Shown here piece after piece: positions 10,320 to 20,589 of a stretch of DNA of 64,000 bases. A model generated the notes under the pieces. That model worked only from the letters and a program-made list of their open reading frames with translations, did no database searches and was not told where the DNA came from. The position numbers and the translations under genes were made by a program. The DNA is from Micrasema longulum. Taxonomy: Eukaryota > Arthropoda > Insecta > Trichoptera > Brachycentridae. The stretch spans positions 62,001-126,000 of the forward strand of contig JAGVSM010003970.1 of the NCBI GenBank assembly GCA_022494885.1, written 5' to 3'. Position 1 is the first letter of the stretch; each line of letters opens with the position of its first letter.

Positions 10320-10835
10320 AGACATGCGAAAAAAAAATATTTATGGAGACATACTGTTTAATCATTATTTTTCCATAATGAATGCAAATAAACACATAAT
10401 TTACCCCTGTTATAGCAAAATATTTTTTTTTAAATCACAAATATGCCGCTCATTTTACGCGCGTGCGTCCCTCATCACTGTCATTAGCCGACTGAAGACT
10501 GAATCTGTTTTAGACAATACCAGCCGCAGAACAGCGTCTCTGTCTTCCTTGTTATGACTTCTATCTTCGTGCTCTCTCTTGTATAAGGTATCTATCCATA
10601 TAGATGTGTTGCTGAACTAGCGGACATTCATCCTTCACGTACCTACCAAGAACAAATATTTTTTGTATTAACATTTAGAATAGTTATACAAATTTTACTA
10701 TCAAAATTGGATGTAAAAATGTCCATTTGAAGACGACAAAAAATACGAATTCATCATTTAAAAAAATAAGAGAGATATTTCAAGTCTTGTGTCCTATGTC
10801 AACTAGGGTGACATCACAGCCACACAAGAGTTACC
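10320..10835 (+). repeat. Dispersed repeat TE-8, copy 1
   Basis: Aligns by eye, with indels, to 13065-13520 in direct orientation. Landmarks are GTCTCTGTCTTCCTTGTTAT, CTTCGTGCTCTC and GTGACATCACAGCCACACAA near the right end. The 64- to 77-residue frames inside are not conserved between the copies, so I call it non-coding. Confidence 0.7.
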
Positions 10836-11254
10836 AAAACAGCATGACCCTTTGCAAGAAACCCCTATTTTATATCCTGACCACTGGTCTATCTATCACT
10901 GTAATAAATATTTTTGTGTAAGCATTTATTAATATTTATTTACTTAATGTTTATTTATAAAAAATGCCTTTAGTTTTTAATCTTCTTTCTAACTTATTAT
11001 TTTATTTTAATGTATAATGGAACAAAAATACAAAGATAATGAATTATTTTTCTTTTATTGCAAATAACACATGTCGTACCTACATAGATTTTTTGTGGAT
11101 GAAGCCATTGACGTTCTATAACATATATTGCGTTGCCTTTAACAATTCGAAATCAAGAGAACAAATCACGATACACGTGTAAACTTTCATATCTTGAGAT
11201 AATAGAGAAGTCCAGGGGCTTTAGAAGTATTTTTTCGTCATTTAATTGATTATG

Positions 11255-11400
11255 AAACTAAGCCAAAAACTTTCAATTTTATTTTTATGTATCGGATTAT
11301 CATACCTATCATTTTTTAAAGTTTTGTGATTATTTAATTACTCCTTCCATGACGTTACAAGTTCTCGTCGGTGAGTTCTGTTGACATTTAAAAATAGAGC
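11255..11400 (+). repeat. TE-3 fragment
   Basis: Carries ACTAAGCCAAAAA, TTTTAAAGTTTTGTG, and CATGACGTTACAAGTTCTCG, matching the TE-3 copies at 22860-23110 and 35835-36150. The CRE-like core is mutated here. Confidence 0.55.
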
Positions 11401-11539
11401 CCCGTAGAGTAAAAATACACTAAACGTTGAAAAAAAATTGCTACCGGAAACCAGAAGTCTGTCACAATGCAATAATTGATTGATTTTTACCAAAGAACTT
11501 GTGACGAGTTCAAATGAATTAGTTTTTATTAATTTTTCA

Positions 11540-12320
11540 AATGTTTTTGAGAAAAATTAACATTTAAAATAGTTCCCATTTTAAATAGGCTTCTGTAATA
11601 AAAAATGCTCACTTTAAAGCGATTATAAACTCCAATAAATCCCATTTCAAGCAAAAAATGCTCGCTTGAACATGAATTTTGCATGACTTTTGGAAATCAC
11701 CTAGACGGTACGCTTATCGGTAACGATCGTCTGTATGTATGTACCGATCTGTACCGATCGACTACAAGCAGTCTCCTCTAACGTCTCCATACATACACTC
11801 GGAAAGATAGTAAAACAGATGGAAAAAATATAATAACTAATTTTTTTTTTAGAGTGGTAACTTTCTGACGCATATAATCTGTGTCTGACGCCTAGATACT
11901 CTTATTTTTTCACATATAGGCGTTCGTTTTATTGAAGTGACAGTTATGTCAAAATTTAATTCGACTTCAAAACTTATTGATTTTTCTGACATATTTTTAA
12001 TAGGCTTTTAAGAAAAAAAATGCCAACATCAAAACGATTAAAAATGTTGAAAATTCATAATTAAAGGAAAAATTGCTAGGGGAGCAAAATTTTTGAAACT
12101 TTTAATGCGTAGATAAACGTATCGAGGGGTTCCAGACTCGTCGGTATAAAATGATGTACTTACATCAAAACTTGATGATGGGGGGTATCGGTACTCTACC
12201 TTTGTAGTCGGTCGGGAGACTTTTATCTTCTACTATAACATCATACTGAAGCTATGTCATTTTAGAGCGTGGAAATGTGTTCCATGACGTATGCTTCCCC
12301 TTTAATTTTAAGACTATTGT
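11540..12320 (+). mobile_element. TE-2 copy lacking both ends
   Basis: Collinear with the inside of the complete TE-2 at 27345-28409. Shared blocks include TTAACATTTAAAATAGTTC, CACCTAGACGGTACGCTTA, GTAGTCGGTCGGGAGACTTT and ATCTTCTACTATAACATCAT. Neither CCTCGATTATGA terminus is present. No open frame of note. Confidence 0.75.
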
Positions 12321-12364
12321 GTAAATATTTTTGAAAAATAAAAAAAATAATTCAAAAGACACTT

Positions 12365-12585
12365 CAAAAATATTTTGAATTTGTTCAAATTTTTGTAGAC
12401 AAGGACTGGATTCAACTCCCTGGGGAGCTGTTTGTATTAAAATATTACAACAGAGATGAAGAAAATTTTAGATAAGGTTTTGGAAGGGAAATTAGAAGAA
12501 ACCAATGACAGGTCATAAGCCCTGTAGATGCCTAGACTTCTGTATTACCTTCTCTAAAATGTTCTTTATCTCTGTTTTAATATGT
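12365..12585. mobile_element. TE-1 copy in foldback arrangement
   Basis: A forward half (TTTGAATTTGTTCAAATTTT, CAACAGAGATGAAGAAAATT) is followed by a reverse half (CCAATGACAGGTCATAAGCC, CTTCTCTAAAATGTTCTTTA, CTCTGTTTTAATATG). The two halves pair over roughly 35-50 bases. The copy at 29425-29655 has the same arrangement. Confidence 0.7.
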
Positions 12586-12589
12586 CCAA

Positions 12590-12790
12590 AAAGACACGTA
12601 TTTAGAACAACAAAGAAACTCTCACTAAATATAACACAACAATATATAAGCCAAAAACCTTTTCCTATTAAAACAAAAAAATATATAAAAACGCTTTCAA
12701 GAATGGAGGAAGTGGTAAATCTAGAACTAAGGGAGATAAGGTCGTTAACATCACATGCTACGCTGACGATGCAACCATAGTGGCGTGATT
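12590..12790 (+). pseudogene. Non-LTR reverse transcriptase fragment with YADD box
   Basis: At 12735-12785 the plus strand reads GDKVVNITCYADDATIVA then stops. CYADD is the catalytic Tyr-x-Asp-Asp motif of the reverse-transcriptase palm, and the flanking residues fit RTE/Jockey LINEs. Upstream sequence is frameshifted. A sister fragment with the same flanks is on the minus strand at 48830-49200, where Tyr has become His. Confidence 0.75.
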
Positions 12791-12809
12791 CTGACATTCT
12801 TTCTTTAAA

Positions 12810-12985
12810 AGATAACCAAATCGGTAAAGTTTTGGGGTTCGCAAAACGATAAATTTTAGTAAGGAAAAGTTAGTCCGATCTGCAGTTGTCTTTATTTCAC
12901 AATATTGAGAAGGATTCTGCGAGGGAGTGACAGAAAAACAATGTTTAAATAAGTATTCAACGAAATTGTCTGGCATCGCATATAA
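12810..12985 (+). repeat. Dispersed repeat TE-9, copy 1
   Basis: Shares GCAGTTGTCTTT, CACAATAT and TGACAGAAA blocks in order with 19975-20135. The family is not recognised. Confidence 0.5.
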
Positions 12986-13064
12986 TCACCAAAAACACAT
13001 CTTTGTATCTTTCTCCATGAATAGACAAATAGACGAATCGTGATGAATTCAAAAAAACATGGAG

Positions 13065-13520
13065 ACATAAAGGTTTATAATTCTTTTTCCATTATTTATT
13101 AAAATAAACATATAATTTTGCCCTTTAAATAAGAAAAATAAAAATCATAAATTCGCCCCTCATAACGCGGACGTCCCCCGTCACAGTCAACAACCGACTG
13201 AATTTGTTTCACATAACACCGGCTACGGCGGCTACAGAACAGTGTCTCTGTCTTCCTTGTTATGTGTTATATCTTCGTGCTCTCTTTAATACAGATGTAT
13301 TGCTGTATTTCCGGACATCATTCTTCGGGTAGCAAGGTTAAATATTTTTTGTATTAAAACCCAGCATGGTTATACGAATTTTACTTTTGAAATCCAGTGT
13401 GAAAATGTCCATTTGAAGATTACAAAAAATACGACTTCATCATTTAAAAAATAAGAGATATATATTAAATCTTGTATCGTATGTCGACTAGTGTGACATC
13501 ACAGCCACACAAGAGTTAAA
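13065..13520 (+). repeat. Dispersed repeat TE-8, copy 2
   Basis: Second copy of the repeat at 10320-10835, in the same orientation. It keeps GTGTCTCTGTCTTCCTTGTT, ATCTTCGTGCTCTC and GTGACATCACAGCCACACAA. It differs by several indels, including an extra CGGCTACGG segment. Confidence 0.7.
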
Positions 13521-13569
13521 AGCAAGCTATTTCTTTTACATTGAAAAAAAATGTATTCAGTTTTTACAA

Positions 13570-13660
13570 TATTATTATCACCATCCCCCTTTCTGCACCC
13601 AGTGATGCATAGGGCACTGCATTAGTTAACCTAAATGCTGCGTAGTTCCATAGCTGCAAT
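13570..13660 (-). repeat. SINE-2 fragment, 3' part
   Basis: The plus strand reads CTGCACCCAGTGATGCATAG, GGCACTGCATTAG, the complement of the SINE-2 tail seen at 41640-41690 and 46150-46200. The tRNA-like head is not present. Confidence 0.6.
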
Positions 13661-14204
13661 CGGAGTTATTCCCGATTTTCCCCTCTCCTTAATATACATG
13701 CTACACGGGTTGGGCCCAGGGAGGTGTTCAAATAGAAATGGAAAAAAAAGTATCATCCAAAATATATACTTTGTAGCGCCATCTATGAATATATCGTTTC
13801 AAACATAATGAAGTGTTGATTAAAACCTCTTTATTTTCCGTAAAGACTAGCTGAACCCAGCCACGCTTTGCAGTGGTTGTTTGTCTGATGTTAATTATTA
13901 GGGGAGTAAATAAAATAATCTAGCAATTCTACATTTACCGAGAAAACACATTGCTTAATTTAATATCTAAATTTGCTATGACTATGCTGTAGAATAATAG
14001 AAAATGCAAGGTTCTTTATATTTTTATACAAGATTTGCGACCACAAACATACAGAACCTAAACTTTTATATGATTAATATTACCATGTAAATAAGATTTC
14101 TTAATAAAGTGACATCTATGGTTAATATTCTGAAACATTTAAAAATTAGATTTTCATTTATTTATGTGAACGTGCAGTAAAAAAGGTAACAAATATGTAT
14201 TTAC

Positions 14205-14340
14205 AATGTTTTCAGTTTGTCATTTTTTTTAGACAAGTCTGGATTCAACCCCCTCGAAGGCTGTTAATATTAACATATTACAAAAGAGATGAAGAACATT
14301 TTAGAGAAGGGAGTATAGTATAGGCATCTACAGGGTTTAA
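14205..14340 (+). repeat. TE-1 fragment
   Basis: Holds CAGTTTGTCATT, AGACAAGTCTGGATTCAACC, AGAGATGAAGAACATTTTAG and GGCATCTACAGGG, the left half of the family. It ends before the GTCATTGG core. Confidence 0.65.
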
Positions 14341-14344
14341 ATCT

Positions 14345-14700
14345 TTATGAAAAAATTCAATAATTAAGAAGTTTAGCCCTACAGAAAATTTGATGTAAAA
14401 AATGTGAGAAGTTTCTTGAAAATGTATAAAAAAAGATGATTTTAATCAAATTAAACTAATTTTCATGACGTCACTAGTTCTTCTGAATCAACCAATGATG
14501 AGAGAGTTGTGATGGATTTCTGGTTTATGGTAAGTCCACTAACGAATCAGCAGAACTCATCGTAAAGAAGCGTAAGAGAACTAGACAAGAGACGCCATAC
14601 CCGAAGTAATTTAAAAAATATAAAACTACAAAATATAAAACTTTGAAAAATCATAGCTCTGATAATACGATATATTTTTTAAAAAATTAGGCTTCGTAAT
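14345..14700 (+). mobile_element. TE-3 copy
   Basis: Contains TTTAGCCCTACAGAAAATTT, then CATGACGTCACTAGTTCT with a perfect CRE palindrome TGACGTCA, then ACCAATGATGAGAGAGTTGT and CATAGCTCTGATAATACGA. Same block order as the reverse complement of 35835-36150. Confidence 0.65.
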
Positions 14701-15145
14701 CTAAAGAGTTCAAACTGTCAGTAGGGTCGCAGTGAGTCACATCTTGCTGGAGGGTGTGATTCTATAAAATGCTGCGAACGCCCAGTTGTATTCCACCTGC
14801 AACACTACTGTCTAGTCCTACTCGTTAGCGTCCACATCACGAACCCCGGGCAATGGGATCACACTCATAACGGTGTGATCACAGCAGATAACGAGAGGAT
14901 GATAGGCGAGTTTCTGGCGCCTCCAAACCAGAACCAGCCAGCTAAGGGAAGGTAACCCCGACAGAAAAATCCGCCAGAGAAGGCAACGGGAACCACTCTG
15001 GTCATCTTTTCCCGGGAATCTCTATGGCAAGTACATCCAATAAGCTGTGTCCTGGCTGCGGAATATAAAAGTAGCGCAGGACCGAGATGCTGTAGTGATC
15101 GCCAACGTCGGGAGAACCTGACAAGGCACCGCAAGAAGAAGTAAT
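14700..15145 (+). repeat. GC-richer repeat with AAGAAGAAG end
   Basis: Clearly higher in G+C than its surroundings. Its first part (14710-14830) recurs inverted at 43085-43209, with CAGTAGGGTCGCAGTGAGTC and GCGAACGCCCAGTTG as landmarks. The rest (14840-15140) ends in GCAAGAAGAAGTAATAA, resembling a LINE 3' end with a trinucleotide tail. The 89-residue minus-strand frame here has no recognisable motif and I do not call it a gene. Confidence 0.5.
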
Positions 15146-15174
15146 AAAAAAATTAAAAAAAACTTCTCCTTGGT

Positions 15175-15350
15175 GAAAATCAAGAATATTTTCAGCTTGT
15201 CTGAATGTTTGTAGGACTGAATTTCACCACCTTGGGAAATATTACAACAGAGATGATGAACGTTTTTGAAAAGTGAATAAGGAAGTTCATAGCATAAAGG
15301 TACAGGACTTATGACCTGTCATTGGCTGGTTTAAGTGGCCACTTGACACA
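15175..15350 (+). repeat. TE-1 copy, left half
   Basis: From ATTTTCAGCTTGTCTGAATG through CAACAGAGATGATGAACG to GACCTGTCATTGGCTGG and GTGGCCACTT. Confidence 0.7.
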
Positions 15351-15830
15351 CTAATCCTATTTTTAAATAATGGATTCAAATAAGATTTAAATTAAAATAT
15401 TAAAAGAAATCAAATATAGGTAAATAACAGGTATCGATAAAAAGTTAGAAAATATTCCATCTTTGTTTTTTAACGCTTTTTTATAAGATAAGAGCAATGA
15501 TTACTTGGGTTTTTTTCTAAATTTTAAATAAGCTCTTTTCGTTATGTCTTCAAAACGTGTTTGTATTAGCATATTTCCAATTCCAGAATCGTTTAAGTTA
15601 ATTTATGAACATGTCTTCACTTTTCTTAATTAAATATTGTTTTTTTTATTTTTCGCTATAAATAACGTCGATGAGAATATTAATTTATGCACATGTTATC
15701 TAGTTTCTACGATTTTACATTACAGAACGATTATTTTATTGGAAACAGGTGTACAAAGTAAAAAGAAATGAAACGTTTTTTTTGTTGTGGATTTGGCGAT
15801 TTATTTAATGATATTAAATAGGTACAAATG
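15350..15830. other. 3' flank of gene 2, no other features
   Basis: AT-rich sequence. Its right end holds a second AATAAA for gene 2 (minus strand 15805-15800). Confidence 0.4.
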
Positions 15831-15835
15831 TATTA

Positions 15836-15841
15836 TTTATT
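15836..15841 (-). terminator. Polyadenylation signal of gene 2
   Basis: Minus-strand AATAAA about 17 bases after the gene 2 stop. A second one lies at 15800-15805. The 3' UTR is probably very short. Confidence 0.5.
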
Positions 15842-15857
15842 TATAGTGTTTGATGAT

Positions 15858-16649
15858 TTAAAAAGGTGCTCCGTATTCAGAGTGAGGTCTCCGTGGACGT
15901 TGAACGAACGAAGAAGCGGGTGGTCCATATTCCACAGATGGTTTGGAAATGTACGATCCTGAGGAACCAGAATTTCCAAGTCCAGAAAATCCACCGCTTC
16001 CAAATCCAGAATTTCCATGTCCAGAAAATCCACCGCTTCCGAATCCAGAATTTCCATGTCCAGAAAGTCCACCGCTGCCAAATCCAGAATTAAAACCGCT
16101 TCCTTGGTAACGTGAAGGGATAGAGAATGACTGCACGGGGGCGGCGTATGATTGTATAGGAGTGGCGTATGTCTGCACAGGAGCGGCGTATGACTGCGCA
16201 GGAGCCACATACGATTGAATCGGAGCTTCATACGTTTGAGGAGCGGAGTAAGATCGAACCGGCGCTTCATAGGATTGAATGGGAGCTTCGTACGACTGGA
16301 ATTGACCGGAGAATGATTGTTGGGCTGGCGCTGAGTAAGATTGAATGGGGGCGGCGTATGATTGCACTGGAGCGGCGTATGATTGCACGGGAGCGACGTA
16401 TGATTGCACGGGAGTGGCGTATGACTGAGATGCGTACTGTGGAGATATCGGAGCAGAATATGATGAGAATGAAGGGGCGCTGTACTGCGGGGCTTGATAC
16501 GATGAGAAGGATGGGGCTGGTTGGCCGCTGAAGCTTCCGCCGTTTCCGCCCCCGACGATGACGTCGAATGATGACTGCTTCGGCCTTGGATAGTCATATC
16601 CGGTAGGTGCCTCAGCAGCCACCAAGAACACACACGCCAATAATGGCAC
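15858..16649 (-). CDS. Gene 2: secreted Tyr-Ala-Pro and Gly-rich matrix protein, main exon
   Basis: The exon starts at 16649 after the acceptor TTTTTATTTCCAG (AG at 16651-16650) in phase 0, and encodes 263 residues to TAA at 15860-15858. It opens with VPLLACVFLVAAEAPT, a signal-peptide core, then GYDYPRPKQSSFD. Residues about 40-190 are a Tyr-x-Ala-Pro repeat region with SYAAPVQ, SYEAPIQ and similar heptad-like units. Next come three copies of a 13-residue Gly/Ser repeat (NSGFGSGGFSGHG; 39-bp DNA period, about 15970-16090), and the chain ends SEYGAPF. Such chains are typical of insect cuticle, eggshell or resilin-like matrix proteins; no chitin-binding consensus is present, so the exact role is inferred. 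Gene 3 shares the GYxYPRPxxSSF start. Because of codon periodicity the other frames and strand also stay open, but only this frame has a signal peptide and the family N-terminus. Confidence 0.88.
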   Translation of the reverse strand: MPLLACVFLVAAEAPTGYDYPRPKQSSFDVIVGGGNGGSFSGQPAPSFSSYQAPQYSAPSFSSYSAPISPQYASQSYATPVQSYVAPVQSYAAPVQSYAAPIQSYSAPAQQSFSGQFQSYEAPIQSYEAPVRSYSAPQTYEAPIQSYVAPAQSYAAPVQTYATPIQSYAAPVQSFSIPSRYQGSGFNSGFGSGGLSGHGNSGFGSGGFSGHGNSGFGSGGFSGLGNSGSSGSYISKPSVEYGPPASSFVQRPRRPHSEYGAPF

Positions 16650-16787
16650 CTGGAAATAAAAAAGACACTGTTGATTTTTCCCTCGGTTTTCTAACAAGCT
16701 AACGAACTAACCTTGTCGCCATCGGAATTGGAAAAATAAGAGAGTAATAGACAAATTTAGTATAATTATAAACTGAGATGTACTGAC

Positions 16788-16802
16788 GGTGATATGGGGC
16801 AT
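16788..16802 (-). CDS. Candidate first exon of gene 2
   Basis: Minus strand ATG CCC CAT ATC ACC followed by the donor GTCAGT (16787-16782). Five codons in phase 0 would join to the main exon, giving a start MPHIT before VPLLACVF and an intron of 138 bases (16787-16650). A TATAAAG lies at 16861-16855, about 55 bases upstream, a workable promoter distance. A competing short exon ATGGCGACAAG with donor GTTAGT (16722-16706) leaves the wrong phase and is rejected. No transcript evidence is available here, so this is a proposal. Confidence 0.4.
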
Positions 16803-16854
16803 TAAGAGCAGTAAATGTCAATTCTATATAACGCGAATCTTTTGTAAACTAGGA

Positions 16855-16861
16855 GCTTTAT
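16855..16861 (-). promoter_or_regulatory. Possible TATA box of gene 2
   Basis: TATAAAG on the minus strand, in the 169-base interval between the candidate start codon and the TE-2 insertion. A second TATATAG (16830-16824) is too close to the ATG to fit the same start. Confidence 0.3.
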
Positions 16862-16971
16862 ATTATTTTTCAATACGTAAGAAAAGAAAGTAGTTAACAG
16901 TTCAATTCAGCTTAAAATTTGTTTGCAATGTGCGGATCTGAAAAGAGGTCACAAATTTTCTAAAACGGATC

Positions 16972-18020
16972 CAGGGCCTTGATTATGATGGGAAGATAAA
17001 GACGTCATACCTTCACCTTGACGGTATAGTTGAAGATAAATTCGCTCTAGCGATTATAAAGATATAATACCGACCCCCCACCTTCAAGTTTTGGGTAGGT
17101 ACATCGATATGAATCAAGGGGAAGCGTACGTCACGGTACACATATCTACGCTCTAAAATGACATAGCTTTAGTATGACGTCATAGTTGAAGATAAAAGTC
17201 TCCCGACCGACTACAAAGGTAGAGTACCGATACCATCAAGTTTTGATGTAAGTACATAATTTTATACCGATGGGTCTAGAACCCTTCGATACGTTTATCT
17301 ACGCATTAAAAGTGTCAAAAATTTTGCTCCCCTAGAAGCTTTTCCTTTAATTATGAATTTTCAAAATTTTTAATCGTTTTGAAGTTGGCATTTTTTTCTT
17401 AAAAGCCTATTAAAAATATGTCGGAAAAATCAATAAGGTTTGAAGTCGAATTAAATTTTCACATAACTGTCACTTTAATAAAACGAACGCCTAGATGTGA
17501 AAAAATAAGAGTATCTAGGCGTCAGACACAGATTATATGCGTCAGAAAGTTACCACTCTAAAAAAATAATTTAGTCATTATATTTTTTCCATCTGTTTTA
17601 CTATCTTTCCGAGTGTATGTATCGAGACGTTAAAGGAGCAGGCTTTGTAGTCGATCGGTAGATACATACAGACGATCGTTAAGCGTACCGTCTAGGTGAT
17701 TTCCAAAAGTCATACAAAATTCATGTTCAAGCGAGCATTTTTTTATTGAATTGGGATTTATTGGAGTTTATAATCGCCTTGAAGTGAGCACTTTTAATTA
17801 GAGAAGCCTGTTTAAACTATAAATGAGAACTATTTTTAATGTTAATAACGCAAGGAACGCGGACTAATTTTTTGCGGTCATTCCATTGGCTTGTTTTGAT
17901 CATATGATGTTAATATGACAAGTAGGCAGAACAAACCGAGGTAAGATACAGATAGTACAGAAGTTAATTATACCGTATCGATATAAACAGATGAAGATAT
18001 CGTTTATAATCGAGGCACAG
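16972..18020 (-). mobile_element. TE-2, complete, reverse orientation, 1049 bp
   Basis: Bounded by CAGGGCCTTGATTATGATGG on the left and ATAATCGAGGCACAG on the right, which are imperfect inverted termini. The interior is collinear with the reverse complement of 27345-28409. No transposase frame is present; the 88-residue frame at 17900-18166 is not conserved. The CAG-starting termini resemble hAT ends, but I could not see a matching 8-bp target duplication. It ends about 170 bases upstream of the candidate first exon of gene 2. Confidence 0.75.
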
Positions 18021-18299
18021 GTAAGCAGAGTAGGGCTTTCAATTTTCATTATTCTACGCTTACTTAGTGAAATGACATGTTTTCTTTTGCAGTGTTCGGA
18101 TAACAGAACAGAGTTGCTTCGGATATAACAGGCCAAGATAACTTGTTCAAACAAACAAACCATCACTGTGTTTCCCCGATAGAATAAGCAGAGATATTAG
18201 AACGTCTCACACCACTCCATATCTGAATAAAAATCTCGTTTCCTCTACATTCGAACACCTTCTGATGCAAGCACGCCAGTTATTCTGACTTCTGATATA

Positions 18300-18480
18300 T
18301 GTACATATTTCAGTATTTGGTCATGCCATGTCTTTCTTGGTCTTCCCCGTTTTCGAGAATCTTTTTAGCCGTTGTTTCGCTGTCCATTCGCTCTACGTAT
18401 CCAAACCAACGCCGCACTTCTTTCTTGATTTAGTCAGTAATTCTTGTATCGGCTTTGCATAGGATACTGTACGAATCTTG
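18300..18480 (-). pseudogene. RTE-like LINE, C-terminal fragment
   Basis: Minus strand translates RRWFGYVERMDSETTAKKIL followed by ENGEDQERHGMTKY. The RW-GHV-RM motif is characteristic of the tail of RTE-type endonuclease-reverse transcriptases. Too short to classify further. Confidence 0.7.
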
Positions 18481-18676
18481 ACATTATTTGAGAACCAATC
18501 ACACGTTATTTTATCACACCTGAGAGATCGTATTTCGACACCATTCAGCCTACTTTCATTTTCGTTTTTCCAATTCCAAACATTGCATCGGAGACAAACG
18601 CTAATGGAAGTGGCATAATACCCCGATACGAGAAAAAATATGTTTTGATTTGAAATAAATACCTACATTATTCACT

Positions 18677-19091
18677 ATTGGGAAATACCAAGTTTTATTT
18701 TACATTTTTAAAGTAAAAAAGGTATATGAAATACTGTCCAGTAGAAAAAAAAAGTTTGCTTATTATTAGTAGCATAAAAAATACTTTTAAATTTGCAATT
18801 TTGAATTCCCGCAAAACGGCTATCTATTGGCCGCGCCCCTAATACGTCACGATTCATATTTATTTGTTCGTGGCCGTTGAAATTTGTGTAGGACATTATT
18901 ACGAATGTGAACAACTAATTTGAAACAAGTCGCGTTTTTTTACGAACGTATTTTTATTGAATTTATGTTTTACATTTACGTATAAAAACATTTCTCCACA
19001 ATATCCATATTGATTTTGCAAATACAATTAATTATTCTAAATTCATTTCATATATTTTTTTCGGTATTCGTAGTATGTCATATTTCCCTAA
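18677..19091 (+). mobile_element. TE-4 copy, complete
   Basis: Ends TATTGGGAAATA (left) and TATTTCCCTA (right). The interior has GGCCGCGCCCCTAATACG and GATATT- or ATATCCATATTGATTTTGC shared with 58223-58644. About 415 bases, non-coding. Confidence 0.65.
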
Positions 19092-19218
19092 TGTACCAGT
19101 TAACCCGTAAAATTAATTTTTTTATTCACGTTTGCGAGAAAATATATTTTTTTAAAACATAATAATACTCATTATTTAATAAATTAATTATAAAAATGTG
19201 TGTTTTCACATCATGGTC

Positions 19219-19454
19219 CAGTACAGCTGCGTTTATCCGAACTCCAGTCACCTGGATTGCCAAAAGTCCGGATTGTTATTCAGAAATTAAAAAGCAAAGG
19301 AGAAGTTTTTCATTTTAATTTAATTGTGTTATCAACTTTACTGACCGTGTTTTTTTTTGTTTAAATAAGTTTTTAATTTGATTCTCATTCACTGTATTAT
19401 TTCAAAAGCAATAAAATCTAGCCCTAATTAATCCGGATACTTAGAAATTTACTG
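19219..19454. mobile_element. Possible pogo/Tigger-type MITE
   Basis: Left end CAGTACAGCTGCGTTTATCC and right end (reverse complement) CAGTAAATTTCTAAGTATCC share CAGTA and TATCCG. Pogo-group elements have short CAGT termini of this sort, and a Tigger remnant exists at 40168-40506. Weak evidence. Confidence 0.35.
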
Positions 19455-19974
19455 TTTTTGCATATCAAAGCTTTACTGGCAGAATGCATTCCAGTGTTAA
19501 AACATGTTTCTAGATAATCGCATTTAAAGATTATTTTTTCTTTAAAAGCAACACACAGTTGTTTTTTTTTTTAGCTTTGAAAGAATAATTATTACTCTAG
19601 GCATAGCAAAAAATTAGAAATGAACATATTGCACCTATATTTAAAAGTATTTTTAAAAAATAAAGAATTGACTTAATGCATTCTGTCAGTAAAGTCTCGA
19701 TATGATCTTCAATGGATATATTAAAATAAAATGTAGCCTAGTTTTTTTTCATACAATCGATTATGGCACTGGAGCGGTGATTTTTTCACACAGTATAGAT
19801 ATTTATCATTGGCGTGTCTTTGTGGTTTTGCTTTTTTGATTAAGTGCTTCTTATAAGAGCTAAAACCATCTAAAAAGATGCCAAAAAATATATAAATGAT
19901 TTTAAAAAACGGAAAAAATACCGACACAGAAAATTTCATTACGCTACTATTTCTCGAAAAAAAATCAGTTCAGT

Positions 19975-20135
19975 TTTAGGGTTCCGAAAACGGGACAACA
20001 AAACGTTGATTTTAGTTAGGCATGATCAGTCCGACGTGCAGTTGTCTTTTTCGCACAATATCGGGAAGGCACCTACGAGAAACTGACAGAAATACTATGT
20101 TTAAATTAATTCATTAATTCGTAAAATTTCTTACA
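19975..20135 (+). repeat. Dispersed repeat TE-9, copy 2
   Basis: Matches 12810-12985 through GGGTTCCGAAAACG, GTCCGACGTGCAGTTGTCTT and TGACAGAAATA. Confidence 0.5.
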
Positions 20136-20210
20136 CGCATATCCTTTTAACAACAGATATGTATTTGAAGCTGAGGGCACAAAAGACTTTAGATATATTG
20201 ATTTACATAC

Positions 20211-20583
20211 AGGGTGTTCATTAAACCCTGTCACATCCGAAACCACGATGATCAGTATGGGCAAGAAGACATATAAGCATATTTAAAAAAATATTTAGAA
20301 CGAAAAAATTTTTTTAACAGAAAATATTTAAAAAAAACAAATTGTTGCGTACTTCTGTAGGGGAGAAGCGAGGGGGGCGCCGCCGCGCGGTTGACGGTAT
20401 ATCAGACTTCCCCCTCCCCCTCCTCGTTTCACCCCTGCAGAAGTATGCAACTATTTGTTTTTTTTAATGTTTTATTTTTGTAAATTTTATTCGTTCGAAA
20501 AATTTATTTTAATGTGCCAATATGTCTTCTTGCTCATACTGATCATCGTGGTTTCGGATGCGACAGGGTTTAAAGAACACTTT
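20211..20583. mobile_element. Near-palindromic MITE, 373 bp
   Basis: Outer arms of about 65 bases (20211-20275 and 20519-20583) are almost perfectly complementary, with GTTTAATGAACACCC-type ends and the shared segment CCGAAACCACGATGATCAGT. An inner pair (GCGTACTTCTGTAGGGG with CCCCTGCAGAAGTATGC) pairs as well, so nearly the whole unit folds on itself around a GC-rich centre (GCGCCGCCGCGCGG). No coding capacity. Confidence 0.8.
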
Positions 20584-20589
20584 GTTTAT

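Noticed and set aside
13786..13910. Possible Penelope-type tail or hammerhead ribozyme near GCTGAACCCAGCCACGC
   Set aside because: The hammerhead core (CTGATGA with a downstream GAAA) is not present, and no GIY-YIG or reverse transcriptase frame is nearby.
14865..15134. 89-residue Cys/Trp-containing minus-strand frame
   Set aside because: Lies in a dispersed GC-rich repeat with an AAGAAGAAG end; no domain visible.
15866..16531. 75- and 120-residue plus-strand frames antisense to gene 2, and similar ones antisense to gene 3 (45620-46110)
   Set aside because: Shadows of repetitive codons; no motifs or splice context.
15833..16633. 266-residue frame on the minus strand overlapping gene 2
   Set aside because: It is the same exon read in another frame: His/Ser/Pro-rich without signal peptide, kept open by the repeat period. 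The overlapping frame has the signal peptide, YPRP start and YGAPF end.
16706..16722. ATGGCGACAAG with donor GTTAGT as first exon of gene 2
   Set aside because: It leaves 11 bases (phase 2), which would read the main exon in the wrong frame, with a 62-base intron.
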